A stretch of DNA of 64,000 bases from Epiperipatus broadwayi (lineage: Eukaryota > Onychophora > Udeonychophora > Euonychophora > Peripatidae): NCBI GenBank assembly GCA_028023455.1, contig JAQFVV010000275.1, positions 808,001-872,000 of the forward strand, in the 5' to 3' direction. The notes beneath the pieces are model-generated. The model was given only the letters and a program-made list of their open reading frames with translations, was not told where the DNA came from and did no database searches. The translations under genes were made by a program, and so were the position numbers. This document shows, in pieces, positions 53,488-63,652 of this stretch; position 1 is the stretch's first letter; the number at the start of each line of letters is the position of its first letter.

Positions 53488-54541
53488 ATTGCAACAGTAG
53501 GTAATCAAGAGAAAAAGCTTCACACTGTTTTGCCCAAATTATTGCTAATGGAAGAACATGAAGCATGAATTGAGTCAAATTATGTGTAATGTGGTCTGGA
53601 TATCATTAAGACAATAAATTATGTGTACTGGTTTGTAGCTATAGCAGTGACATTTTTGATTGAGTTGTGCATTAGCATAGCCAAATATATATATACTAGA
53701 ACTACATAAGGCATTGGATCTTAGATAAAGAAATGGATGTGATAGAGATTCAAATTTGAATATCAAATTGTTAGACAACTCAATTTTTAGGAATAAGAAT
53801 GTTTGGTACACTTTAGTGAGAGCATATTATGTTGATATATTTATGAGTTGTTGTTATAATATAATAAGGATTTATATTGTATTTTATTGATTATATGACA
53901 TGAATTTTGATAATAGTATATAAGGCTATTTGTGTAAGCATAAGTAAATCAAGTATGTGATCAAGATAGCTGCAATAATTATAAACTCAATTTAAGATAT
54001 TCTAAATATAAAACTACAAAAACTCATTCCTTGTAATACTTTTTAAAAAATGCCTATCAGAGCATCATTTTAAAAACTCAACCCGTAAAAAAACCTTCAA
54101 GTCCTACATATCATTCACTGCTTAACCTATCAAGCTAACACTATGCCAAAATAATAAATTAGATTTATATTAAATGATAGTATTGCTCATTTTGATTTAC
54201 AAAGTTCCATGATGCTGCATGCACATCTTTATTCTTCTTGATAATTAAATCCAGGCATACAATTATGGTACTCTTTCTCAGTTTTCCATTAAGTATATGT
54301 CTACTACACTATGCTTATCTCAAGCATGAAACTTAAGAGACATATTGTTATCTATTGCTATAATTATGGAAGTCACTGATTTTTAAAAATTTTATGTAAC
54401 AAAATTTATTAAAAAACAAACAAAAAAAAAAAGAATTAAACAATCAATAGCTATTTTTTCTTTGATGCACTTTTATTGTTGATCTTGGAGAATTTAACAT
54501 GAAAAATATGACTAAAGTCAAACATAATGACTGACTTTTAA

Positions 54542-54572
<31 letters not shown>

Positions 54573-54759
54573 ACAAGTTACTTGTTAAATAATACTAATA
54601 ATAATTATTATTATTTTAATATAATTTAAGACTTACATATACATATAGTTGAACTGATAGAAAATTGAATAAAATTACTCATTTGTAATATATTTTATTG
54701 CATCGATGTGAAAAATTTAATAATAGATAATTTATATGAGCAAACAGGTGACTTTTGTA
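52063..54759. other. AT-rich sequence; (AG)n at 53453-53482 and (TA)n at 54543-54572
   Basis: May include the 3' UTR of the candidate host gene. No gene or element end was recognised. Dinucleotide tracts are the only clear features. Confidence 0.6.
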
Positions 54760-56025
54760 ATGTTTTCTACACTTGAATAAAAGGGTGAGAAAAATTCACA
54801 ACCCAACTCTCAGTATACATTTAAAAAAAAAATATTTAAAACATAAAATATAATGAAATTTTGGAATTCCTTAAAACAATAGCAAGTTAAATTTTCAAGA
54901 GCAGCTTCTGTATTTTTAGCAGATAATGTCTTTCTTTCCTTCATGTATATTAAGTCATGTTGAACATTCTAAGCATTAACAATTCCCATGACGAAATTCA
55001 ATTCCTCGGTGTTTGATTTTAAAGCCATGCATTTCCATTCCATATCAAGATCTTTCCACGTTGATTTAAACAATATATACCAATAAATATGATCCTCCAT
55101 CACACGTCAATGACACCAAGAGGATAGAAAAATCCCCTGACACTTAATTAGCAAAAGTGCATTGTTAGATATTATTTACACATATATAAATTATTAAATA
55201 TGAATCCTTTTCCAAGGCTTACGTTATAATATAAAGTGAACGCTATTTCTATGCAGTTTTATTTATATATGTATGAGACACATGATAAAGATTTTACTTT
55301 AAAAGTAATGTTAATAAAGTTCTATTTAATCATTAGTTGATTTTATTTTATCCAAGAAACATTTGATAGCAATTATATTTTTTAACAATGATAAATAACT
55401 ATGATGCTCTTAGCATTTATTTGAACGAACGAAAGTTCATCAATTAAATAATGTTTTTTTTTTTCCTTTTTAAAACATTTTACACTTATCAATAATAAAA
55501 TTCCAAATATTAAATAGTTTATTTTTAATAAAGAAAGGAAATCATAATAACTAATATAATAATTAAAATATTCTTTACAACTTTACTTTCATGCACTTCA
55601 TTTGAACAAGAAAAACCAACAACAACTAAAAAAAAAATCTGTTGCTTAGATATTTTTCCACGTTCCCAAAATCAACAAAGGTTTACTCTTTTTTTCCTCT
55701 TTTAAACAAAAGAAACGTGGTTACTAGAATTTAATGTCAAATATTTTTTTTCTATTTTGTCACATCATGATTTAAAATCTACATTCATGTATATATATGT
55801 GTATATGTATATATTTTATTTTACATTTAATAAAAAATAAATAAATGTGTTCATTCCTTCATCAATGTATGGTTATGTTTGTGTGTATATATATATATAT
55901 GTGTATATGTCTCCAAATATCTAAAAAATTAGGTTTTAAAAGTTGGCTGCCTATTTAATCTTTATACATTTTTATCCTAAAACATCAATTACTTATTATT
56001 ATTTTTTTATAAGGATTGGGCATCA
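54760..56025 (-). repeat. Truncated 3' LTR of the Gypsy-type element
   Basis: Matches 47130-48370 of the solo LTR with scattered differences, and ends at the same GGGCATCA. The part corresponding to 46190-47129 is absent. On the minus strand it begins TGATGCCCAATCC and is directly preceded by a purine-rich stretch (AGGATAGGGGAAATGTAAGG), a plausible polypurine tract for plus-strand priming. Confidence 0.8.
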
Positions 56026-56699
56026 CCTTACATTTCCCCTATCCTTAGAAGGTTAAAATTTAGACCATTGTCAAAATTTTAGCACCTAAACAAAGGTTTG
56101 GATGGTTATTGTGTTGGATAATTTTATTCTTTTTAAATAGGGAGAGTTCTAATGCTGTCGTACTTATTTTAATTTACTCATCAATATACATTTGCTTTTT
56201 TTTTTATATTACTCATTTTTGGTTAGATTCCTATCCTTATGTCTTTCATCTTAACATTGAATTAAATTACTGTCATCATTAACATTGTTCTTATTATCTT
56301 TACTAGAATTACTAACTATATGACGGTTGAATACTCTGAATTTGACTGGTTAAGTGTCTCTGTTCCAGAAGGCACATATTTGGGTTTGTCAGTCTATATC
56401 CTGCTCCCTAGGAGTCTTATTGGATTTTTATAAGGTCTGAACAAAATATGGGATTCCCACATTCTATGGGTCAATTCCCACATCTCAGCCAATTCTAAGA
56501 TACCTCAATAAAATGTTTCAACATTAATTTGAGTGCATCCTCATCACATCTACCTACTCTAGCTATTTACTCACGAACAATGCTGTCTTTCTCATTACAA
56601 TACACTTGCATATACCCATTTACATTTTTTTTTATAAACTTCACTTTCATCTACTTTAATCATGGTCATCTGTTTACAAATAACTAAGCTTCTGTACAT

Positions 56700-57195
56700 G
56701 GCAGTTCTTGACAACCACTGTATGGCTTTAATATCCGAGCATTATAAGTTCCTTTTATCTCTCCATCAATATTTAACCAAAATGCATTTGGGCCAGCTTG
56801 TTTCACAATAGCATATGGTCCAGCATATTGTTGACAAAATTTATGATAAACATTATCCATTGGTTTACTTGGGTTATGTGTTTTCCCAAAACCTTGTCTC
56901 CAATCTTAAAGTGATGTCTGCTTTCCTTTCCCTTCTTATTTCTAAAATTGGATTTATTAAATAACTGTTGTCGAGCCATTTGAATTTTAGTTTCTATGTC
57001 ATAGTGATGACATTCAATTGGAGGTTGGTATTTCACAAATAATGAAGGAATAGGTTGGTTAAAATGTAGTTGGATGGGTGCGAATCCAGTAGATTCATTT
57101 GCACCCCAATTTATGTAATTCACTACCCGTTCTGTCTGCTTCACCCACCCCCTATTATTTTTATAAGATTTAATAGTCAAAAGTAAACTTAACAT
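56700..57195 (-). pseudogene. Integrase C-terminal region of the Gypsy-type element
   Basis: The frame 57195-56803 starts without the zinc finger and catalytic core. It shows NYINWGANESTGFAPIQLHF, the block after the integrase core that precedes a Gln/Arg-rich helix, and FKIGDKVLGK, the start of the C-terminal barrel. After GK a one-base shift near 56880 moves the rest to another frame, where HKFCQQYAGPYAIVKQAGPN, AFWLNIDG and ARIIKPY-like residues complete the domain down to about 56700. Such domains bind DNA. Broken and 5'-deleted. Confidence 0.7.
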
Positions 57196-57319
57196 TTTTT
57201 TTTTATAAATATATACTCACTTAACATTATTTAAAGGGTTCAATCATTAAGAAAGTCCATTTTTTATGTTCCAGGGTTGCAATCATGAAGTCTGTCACTT
57301 AATTTGTGCCTTTCTCTTT

Positions 57320-59002
57320 TTAAGGACTTTCATTCACGTATTCAATAAATGTGAAGGGACCTTCATAAGTGTTGCAAAGCTTATGGAACCTGGGACCTTT
57401 CTGTTTCTTTGTAGGGAGTATAGTTGACTCTAGTAACATCTGGAAACTGTCTATGACTTGGTCATCTACCTGATTATGAAGAGATTTGTTGTGCCTTAAT
57501 ACACATTCAAGATGAACAAGTGTATCGACTTCATTTGTCCTTTCAAAGTTGGCTTCAATAATGGGACAATTCTCTTTTGTGAAAAGCCTTTGAGCATATA
57601 ATAGCCTTTCTTGGATTTTGCTACTATGTTCATGGAGTTTGTATTTAGAACAAACTTTATGTTCTGAACATTGGATGCTCACATTAACTTGTTCTGCTTG
57701 ATCATCTAACATATTCATTCTCATACTCTTCATGGGAAGGATTGAATCAGCATCATTCCAAAATGTTTTTGGGATTGCTCCTTCCAACTTAAAATTGGTG
57801 GAATGATTTTCTATTATGTCTTCAAGTACTTGCTGAGTCCATGTAGCAGGACATTCATGTACAAGAGAAGTTTCCATAGTAACAGAATATTTAGTACTTC
57901 GATTGGATTCAAAAATTGTTTTTTTTATATCATTAATATCACAGCTCATACTATCTATTCTATTATTAATATCATAAGTTTTAGATTCTATCCTATCTAT
58001 ATTTTCTTTTATACACATTATCTTTGCTTCCAAATTACTATTTATTTGGATCTCCAAATCATCAATATCAGTTTTAGTTACCATAGTAAACTTTATATCC
58101 TCTATCTTAGTGGATTCCTGGGCTTGGTGAACTTCCTTAACTTTATTCTCAATTTGAGTGGTAATACTTTCCTTAAATTCAGTATACTGCTCTTGACACT
58201 GCAAGTTCACTTCATCTCTATTTATTCTCATCTCTTCTACAGTTCACTTTAATTCCGTACTACTGTTATGCACTTCATTCATCTCTGAAGATAACTGCTC
58301 CATGGCTGTAGAAACTTTCATTTCAATGCCACTAATTCTTTTCTTAACCTCATCCAATTTGTCAATATCAGCCTTAGTTACCATGTTGCTTATTTCAGCC
58401 TTGATTGTATCTATCTGACCACTCATGCTATCCATCCGACCATTCATCTGACCACTCATGCTATCCATCCGACCATTCATGTCAGCCTTGACTATATCTA
58501 TCTGACCACTTATGCTATCCATCCGACCACTCATATCAGCTTGCATGGCATCCATCTGACCACTCATATCAGCTTGCATGGCATCCATCCAACCACTCAT
58601 ATCAGCTTGCATGGCATCCATCTGACCATTCATGTCATCCATCCGACCACTCATATTGCTTATATCAGCCTTGGTTGCCATATTATCCATTCGATCCAAT
58701 AATGTTTGGAGCATCTGCATCATGGCTCCACTGTTTTCTGTAACCTGTGTTAGTCCAATTCCAGGTGATTGAGCAGACTGTTCATTAGAGTCTCCTTGAA
58801 TTTGAGATATCATTTGTTTTTCCTCTTGCATTAAGAAAGAATGCTCAGCTCCAACCATTGACCCCCCAGACATATTCATGTCTACTGATCCTACTTGTTC
58901 CATATTAGGATCATGCTCAGCTTCATTGCCACTAACATCCTGTGGCTTTACATATAATTCCTTACTCATACTTGACAAATATCTCCCACTTCTGAGAAAC
59001 AT
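57320..59002 (-). pseudogene. Gag-like coiled-coil ORF with one in-frame TGA
   Basis: Two stacked frames (59002-58244 and 58231-57320) are in the same phase, separated only by TGA at 58246-58244, giving about 560 codons. Starts MFLRSGRYLSSM. The N-terminal part is Met/Gln-rich. Residues about 90-205 consist of near-repeats such as MDAMQADMSG and MDSMSGQ, a long coiled coil with 10- to 11-residue spacing, also delimited by ATKADI motifs. The second half continues coiled coil (EDIKFTMVTKTDIDDLEIQI). It ends with GPRFHKLCNTYEGPFTFIEY, which looks like an integrase C-terminal barrel, so the 3' end may be a gag-pol deletion junction. Gag proteins assemble the particle. Confidence 0.6.
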
Positions 59003-59330
59003 ACAAAATAAACTAACACTTTTCTTTAAAATATCTACTCTATGGCAAAATTATTTCATTTTATATAATATTCTATAATATGTCATAGGATCTTCTACCA
59101 ACTTGTGTCATCTCATGTGATTTTGGTTACCTTAAGTATTTTACATATCATTGGTATTAATGCTGGTTTTATATATTTTTCCCTTATCTGCTTCATTTGC
59201 CTACTCTTATTAGATTCTTGATCATCTATTTAGTTTTGGCCTCTATTTATCAATTCATACCTTCACTCAGAGTTATTTGAACTTATTGTTTATTGACTAA
59301 ATTAACTATACCACTAAATTGCCACACCAT
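59003..59330 (-). other. Leader of the Gypsy-type element, gag-proximal part
   Basis: Non-coding sequence between the gag start and the nested non-LTR element. No feature beyond AT-richness. Confidence 0.5.
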
Positions 59331-59334
59331 TTAA

Positions 59335-59845
59335 TCCATAGTGTTATGTAATTTATCAGGATCACACTACATCCAACCATCCCAAGGGCTCCAAAAACAC
59401 ATCCAGCCATGCAGACACATCTCAGACGCATCATCCTGCTAACCACAGGAATAATAAAGATCACCATATTCCCATTAAAATTTCAGCTTCTCCTTCGATC
59501 AACTCATCAGACACTGAAACTGAGATGGACCTAACTAGCTATACAACTTCCACTAGGAAAAAATCCACTTGCTTGAATGGATCCAGCTCAGAGGATGAGT
59601 ATTCATTAACACAGTCATCCAATCTTTACCATAACATTAAGTCCAAGGAAACCTCTAAGTCCCATACTTCAAAAAAAAAATGGAAAATTGCTAATTCTAT
59701 TTTGCCTAAATCTCAAATCTATTCGAAGGATGAGTTTTCTAAGGATGAAATCCTGACCGAGCCTTTGGGATTTAATAACCAAAACAGCGCTCAACTCAAA
59801 ATTCCTCTGGCAGTAGACTCTGACCAATCCCCAGCTTATGACTAA
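59335..59845 (+). CDS. ORF1 C-terminal part of the nested non-LTR element
   Basis: Open frame of about 170 codons with no ATG near its start (first in-frame ATG at 59525), so probably 5'-truncated. Very rich in Ser, Thr, His, Lys, with acidic patches (SSDTETEMD, SSSEDEYS, KDEFSKDEI). No CCHC knuckle or RRM is visible. Likely a disordered RNA-binding or accessory region. It ends AYD-stop at 59843-59845, overlapping the ORF2 start by 8 bases. Confidence 0.5.
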
Positions 59846-60191
59846 GGTCTCTTGCCAGATAGCTGGAGTTAATGTCAGAGGCATTAATTCGCTTACACGA
59901 GTACATGCCATAAGACATTGGTTTAATTCATTTACCCCCCACATTATGTTTATGGGCGAAACCAAATATCACCAAAAGTCCAATAGCCTCATTTTGACTG
60001 AGCTTAACAAGCTTGGCTATACATATCTAACAGTCAACCTTACAGATACTGAAGGCATAGGTATCTTAATAAATAACAAACACCCCCCTAACAAGTTTAA
60101 GATCACCTACCAAGATAAGAACCTTATCTGTGCCAACCTAACCTATGGCAATAATATAATCAATGCATTTTATGTCTACACCCCCCAATAG
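59838..60191 (+). pseudogene. ORF2 endonuclease N-terminal part
   Basis: Starts at ATG 59838 inside the last codons of ORF1. Apurinic-type endonuclease blocks: GVNVRGINS (metal-binding N, residues 10-18), MGETK (catalytic E, about 39-43), GIGILINN (72-79) and NAFYVYTP (109-116). The frame ends in TAG because of a run of six C at 60181-60186. With five C it would read on into the large frame that begins at 60163. The domain nicks DNA at the insertion site. Confidence 0.8.
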
Positions 60192-63087
60192 CCATGCAAT
60201 ATTCCTTCGGATCATAAACACTATAAATATGATAACAGCCAACAATAACTCCCCAGCACTCCTCTTTGGGGACTTCAACGTCTCCTATGATCACTTTACA
60301 AACAAGTATCTTCACTTGCTCAACAGACATTTTATTAATGGCAGGGGCTTCTTTCCTCATAATGCCTATTCTTACTACACCAAAAAGTATCATACATTAA
60401 TTGATCTGATGTTTTACACCTCTGAACTGCATCATTGTCTGGAAGCTACTCTTCAACCTGTTCCCTTCTCTGACCATCATGCTATTATCACCACACTGCA
60501 ACTAACCAACTACTCCTCATCCTTTCTCAACCGGTCAATCAGAATGTTAACTAAAGCTTCCATGACTGAAGCCATTGTATCTGAAGCATACATCCTCTTC
60601 CACAAAATCAACATACTAAAAAGGCCCCCAGAAGAGGCATGGTTCGCCTTCATTGGGATAATCCATTCCTTGATTGCTCACTATACTAGAAACAACAAAG
60701 GGCCATCAACGCTTATGAATGAGCTTGACCAAATCAATAATAAAATAAAGACATGCTCAACTGAACCAGATCATATCAAACATCTCCTATCACTAAAACA
60801 TCAGTATAAGGAAAAACAGATGGCTATTGCGGAGTATATTTCTATTAAAAGATCACAAAACTTTCTTACTACCCAACACTGCTGGACTTGGGGATATTTG
60901 CGATGGGCATTGGGAGCTAGGAAAAAACTTAACACTCCAACCTCCCTTATTGTCAATGGAAACTGTGTCACTGGTCATCACATGATTGAACACATTGGTC
61001 TTCACTTCAAAAACCGACTTCAAAATAATATTCCAAAGACTATCAGTGAATGGCTGGATCACCCATCTGCTATAAACCATGGCATAACAGCAGCTGATCT
61101 TAAAAACCGTCTATCAGCACTTTCTGACAGTGTTCATCCTGGGATGCATGCTATACCAAGATTTCTAATTTCCCACCTTGATAACTTTGCTATCCCAATC
61201 ATGATGAACATGATCAATCATCTATCCACTAAAAGAAGGGAAATAAATAATCTCTACCCGATTGCCTTAGTGCCATTCATCAAGAAGAACAAAGATCCAA
61301 CCAACATCCATAACATAAGGCCTATCTCCATGACACCAATTTTAATCAAAGTTATTGAAGGTGTAATTAAAGAGAAAATCCAGCAAAAAATTTTAGACAA
61401 TATTGTTCAGTCACAATATGCAAGAAAAGGATCTTCAGCCCTAACAGCAATGGGTGAAGTCAAGATTCTCCTTGATCATATTAGATCTAATCGCTTATCA
61501 AAACCCATTGCAGTCCAGCTAGACATAACAGAGGCTTTTGACTCGATTAATATTCACACACTTCTTACTCTTCTAAAAGACCTCAACATTCCTTCTCATA
61601 TTATACAGATTCTGGAGAATCTTCTCTACAATAGGCTAATTCACATCTCCTTAGATGGATTCTACACAGATGGGTTCTCCCCCGACCTGTCTATTCCTCA
61701 AGGATCTCCATTGAGTGCCATCCTTTTTATATACTATCTCAACCCCCTATTGAGAGATATAGAAATCTCATTCACCGGAGTATTCATTCCTCGCATAAAA
61801 AAATCCTTCAAGTTGTTTGCATATATGGATGATGTCCTCGTAATACTACCATCTCAAAAACATCTCCCAACACTCTACAAGATTTTGGATAAATTTGCCT
61901 GTGATTCACAACTCAAATTTAACTCCAACAAATCTTCATCTTGGAAAATTCTATCGGGAAAGAAAGTCTCATCTAGATTTCTAGCTGAGCCCCAGGACTT
62001 TCTTGGCTTCCCTATCTCCATGTCTCAAATAGCCATGTCAAAAAAACTACAGAACTCCTTAATCAACTCCACATCCCAGATTATTCAATCCCTTTCCAGG
62101 GTGTATCTCTCCATTCAGGGAAAAGTAGCGCTACTGAACATGAAAGTCATGTCCAAGATTGCATACTACCTCCCCATCATGACAGCAACAAAAGCCTTTA
62201 CCAAAAAAATCAATAGTCTATGTGCTAAACTCTTTTGGAAAAACAGTACAACGTCCATAAGCATGACAAGGATGCAATACCATCGCAAATCTAATGGGAT
62301 GTCCTTTCACTCCATCCCCTCAATTATCTTTCAAAAATCTCACACATTAATTCATAACCTCTTACAAAAACATGATTCCTTCAATATTTCAGAGGCCGTT
62401 CAACCGACGGACAGACCTCCTCCTCAAAAATGCTGGCTAGACCAGGTTCTCCAGCTTCTCAATCAATTTACATCTAATTTACAAAATCCATATAATACAA
62501 AAATCACCATCTGGGAAGCCCACCATAAAATCAACCCTGAAATCAACTCAATGTTGCCAATGCTTGGCATCACTAATCATAGAATTACTTCAATATTCAA
62601 GTTCTTAGCATTAGAGCCTAAATTTTTAAACTACCTAGTAAAAGTAAATCTGGGAGCCATGCATACCAACTGGTTCCTCCACCACAAGAGATTTCTTAAC
62701 AACATTGACCCTATCTGCCCAATCTGCAAGAGGCATGATGAGACATTTGACCACATAATTCGCTCATGTACCGAACTTAGTAGTATCAAATTTTTAATTT
62801 TCCAAAACAGTAAAACTGATATTTACAGAATCCTCTCGCTAAAAGAATCTCTACAAAGTAAACAATTTCCAATTATAAGAATGTCAGTATTTCTCACCCA
62901 CTCTATCTGGAATGTGAGATGCAAATTAGTATTCACAAATCCTCCACCAGACCCAAACAGTCTATTCATTTCTCTCTTAAACAAAATCAAAAATAAAGAC
63001 ATGATCCTTTCCTCCAAATTTTTATTTGAAGAAACCTGGAATCTATTCCAAATTCCAAAGCCCAATACTTTTCCAAATAGCTTATGA
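60163..63087 (+). CDS. ORF2 of the nested non-LTR element: endonuclease end, reverse transcriptase, zinc knuckle
   Basis: 974 codons. The listed ATG is only where the frame opens; the natural start is 59838 in the other frame. Endonuclease: LLFGDFNVSYDHF (33-45), DLMFYTSELHH (81-91) and SDHHAI (103-108, catalytic D-H). Reverse transcriptase: NIHNIRPISMTPI (381-393), motif A LDITEAFDSI (453-462), motif B IPQGSPLSAILF (511-522), and motif C AYMDD (553-557) with both aspartates. C-terminal CPICKRHDETFDHIIRSC (852-869) is a CCHC-type zinc knuckle as in L1/Tx1 proteins. No internal stop. Ends at TGA 63085-63087. Lineage assignment is by motif style only. Confidence 0.85.
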   Translation: MHFMSTPPNSHAIFLRIINTINMITANNNSPALLFGDFNVSYDHFTNKYLHLLNRHFINGRGFFPHNAYSYYTKKYHTLIDLMFYTSELHHCLEATLQPVPFSDHHAIITTLQLTNYSSSFLNRSIRMLTKASMTEAIVSEAYILFHKINILKRPPEEAWFAFIGIIHSLIAHYTRNNKGPSTLMNELDQINNKIKTCSTEPDHIKHLLSLKHQYKEKQMAIAEYISIKRSQNFLTTQHCWTWGYLRWALGARKKLNTPTSLIVNGNCVTGHHMIEHIGLHFKNRLQNNIPKTISEWLDHPSAINHGITAADLKNRLSALSDSVHPGMHAIPRFLISHLDNFAIPIMMNMINHLSTKRREINNLYPIALVPFIKKNKDPTNIHNIRPISMTPILIKVIEGVIKEKIQQKILDNIVQSQYARKGSSALTAMGEVKILLDHIRSNRLSKPIAVQLDITEAFDSINIHTLLTLLKDLNIPSHIIQILENLLYNRLIHISLDGFYTDGFSPDLSIPQGSPLSAILFIYYLNPLLRDIEISFTGVFIPRIKKSFKLFAYMDDVLVILPSQKHLPTLYKILDKFACDSQLKFNSNKSSSWKILSGKKVSSRFLAEPQDFLGFPISMSQIAMSKKLQNSLINSTSQIIQSLSRVYLSIQGKVALLNMKVMSKIAYYLPIMTATKAFTKKINSLCAKLFWKNSTTSISMTRMQYHRKSNGMSFHSIPSIIFQKSHTLIHNLLQKHDSFNISEAVQPTDRPPPQKCWLDQVLQLLNQFTSNLQNPYNTKITIWEAHHKINPEINSMLPMLGITNHRITSIFKFLALEPKFLNYLVKVNLGAMHTNWFLHHKRFLNNIDPICPICKRHDETFDHIIRSCTELSSIKFLIFQNSKTDIYRILSLKESLQSKQFPIIRMSVFLTHSIWNVRCKLVFTNPPPDPNSLFISLLNKIKNKDMILSSKFLFEETWNLFQIPKPNTFPNSL

Positions 63088-63262
63088 CAACAATCTATAA
63101 ACCACAGGATTTATTCCATACCCTGGATTAATATTTTCATAAATCATCGACTACCAACCCAGTAGTGACATTATAGACTCTTTTTTGTCAATGTACTATA
63201 AAAAATTAATGTATTAAAAAACCAATATTCTCCCTAAATAAAATTCTTTTAAAACTAACTAA

Positions 63263-63652
63263 AATATGATAAATCAGGTTATACTGAAATTATGGACAAT
63301 TTCTCATAAATTCAATTTATGTCACACTAAAAATATACAGTAACATATGATAGACCCAACTCTTTAAAGCTCAACACATTGTGTATCAAAATATAATAGA
63401 CAAAACTTTTCACATGCAGTGAATCTAAGTATTCAAGCTTACCACATTGCATGCCAAAAATGTAACAGACTACCAACTAGAATGAATTTAATAATTGGCT
63501 ATTATGAATGTGACATGATAATCAACTTTCATTAAGTCTATATATGCCAGTGTACAAGCTTCACTGTTGATGGTGTCAAAAATGTAACAGTATGTAGTTT
63601 GTATCTGTGGTGAACTTACATTTTCAGGCCCAAAATGTTGTGCGCCAAAATA
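63263..63652 (-). repeat. Gypsy leader with iterated LTR-end/primer-site-like repeats
   Basis: Degenerate units containing CAAAAATGTAACAGAC-like sequence begin the LTR-type TGTAAC at 63461, 63583 and (true LTR end) 63653, with weaker ones near 63337 and 63392; one more lies at 63738 inside the LTR. Spacings are about 69, 122, 70 and 85. Upstream of each, on the plus strand, is an AAGCT-CACATTG-type segment or a GC-richer equivalent. Confidence 0.6.
63630..63647 (-). other. Putative tRNA primer-binding site
   Basis: On the minus strand TGGCGCACAACATTTTGG starts 5 bases after the LTR end. TGGCGC is the usual beginning, being complementary to the CCA end of a tRNA. It would prime minus-strand DNA synthesis. 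The tRNA was not identified. Confidence 0.6.

Larger units (their letters stand above)
59331..63262 (+). mobile_element. L1/Tx1-like non-LTR retrotransposon nested in the Gypsy leader
   Basis: Plus-strand element with an ORF1 remnant, an ORF2 encoding endonuclease, reverse transcriptase and a C-terminal zinc knuckle, and a 3' UTR of about 175 bases with AATAAA near 63237. Base composition is clearly less AT-rich than the surroundings. It has one visible lesion in ORF2, a C-run shift at 60181. The left edge is uncertain; the open ORF1 frame starts after a stop at 59332-59334. It lies antisense to the Gypsy-type element. Confidence 0.75.

Noticed and set aside
52945-53811. Minus-strand ORFs of 64 and 78 codons
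   Set aside because: No recognisable domain, composition like background, no splice or promoter support.
57803-58252. Plus-strand 149-codon hydrophobic ORF
   Set aside because: Antisense shadow of the coiled-coil gag-like frame.
60163-60191. Programmed frameshift at the six-C run in ORF2
   Set aside because: A single extra C inside the endonuclease domain is more simply a mutation or base-call error; no family precedent is evident from the sequence.
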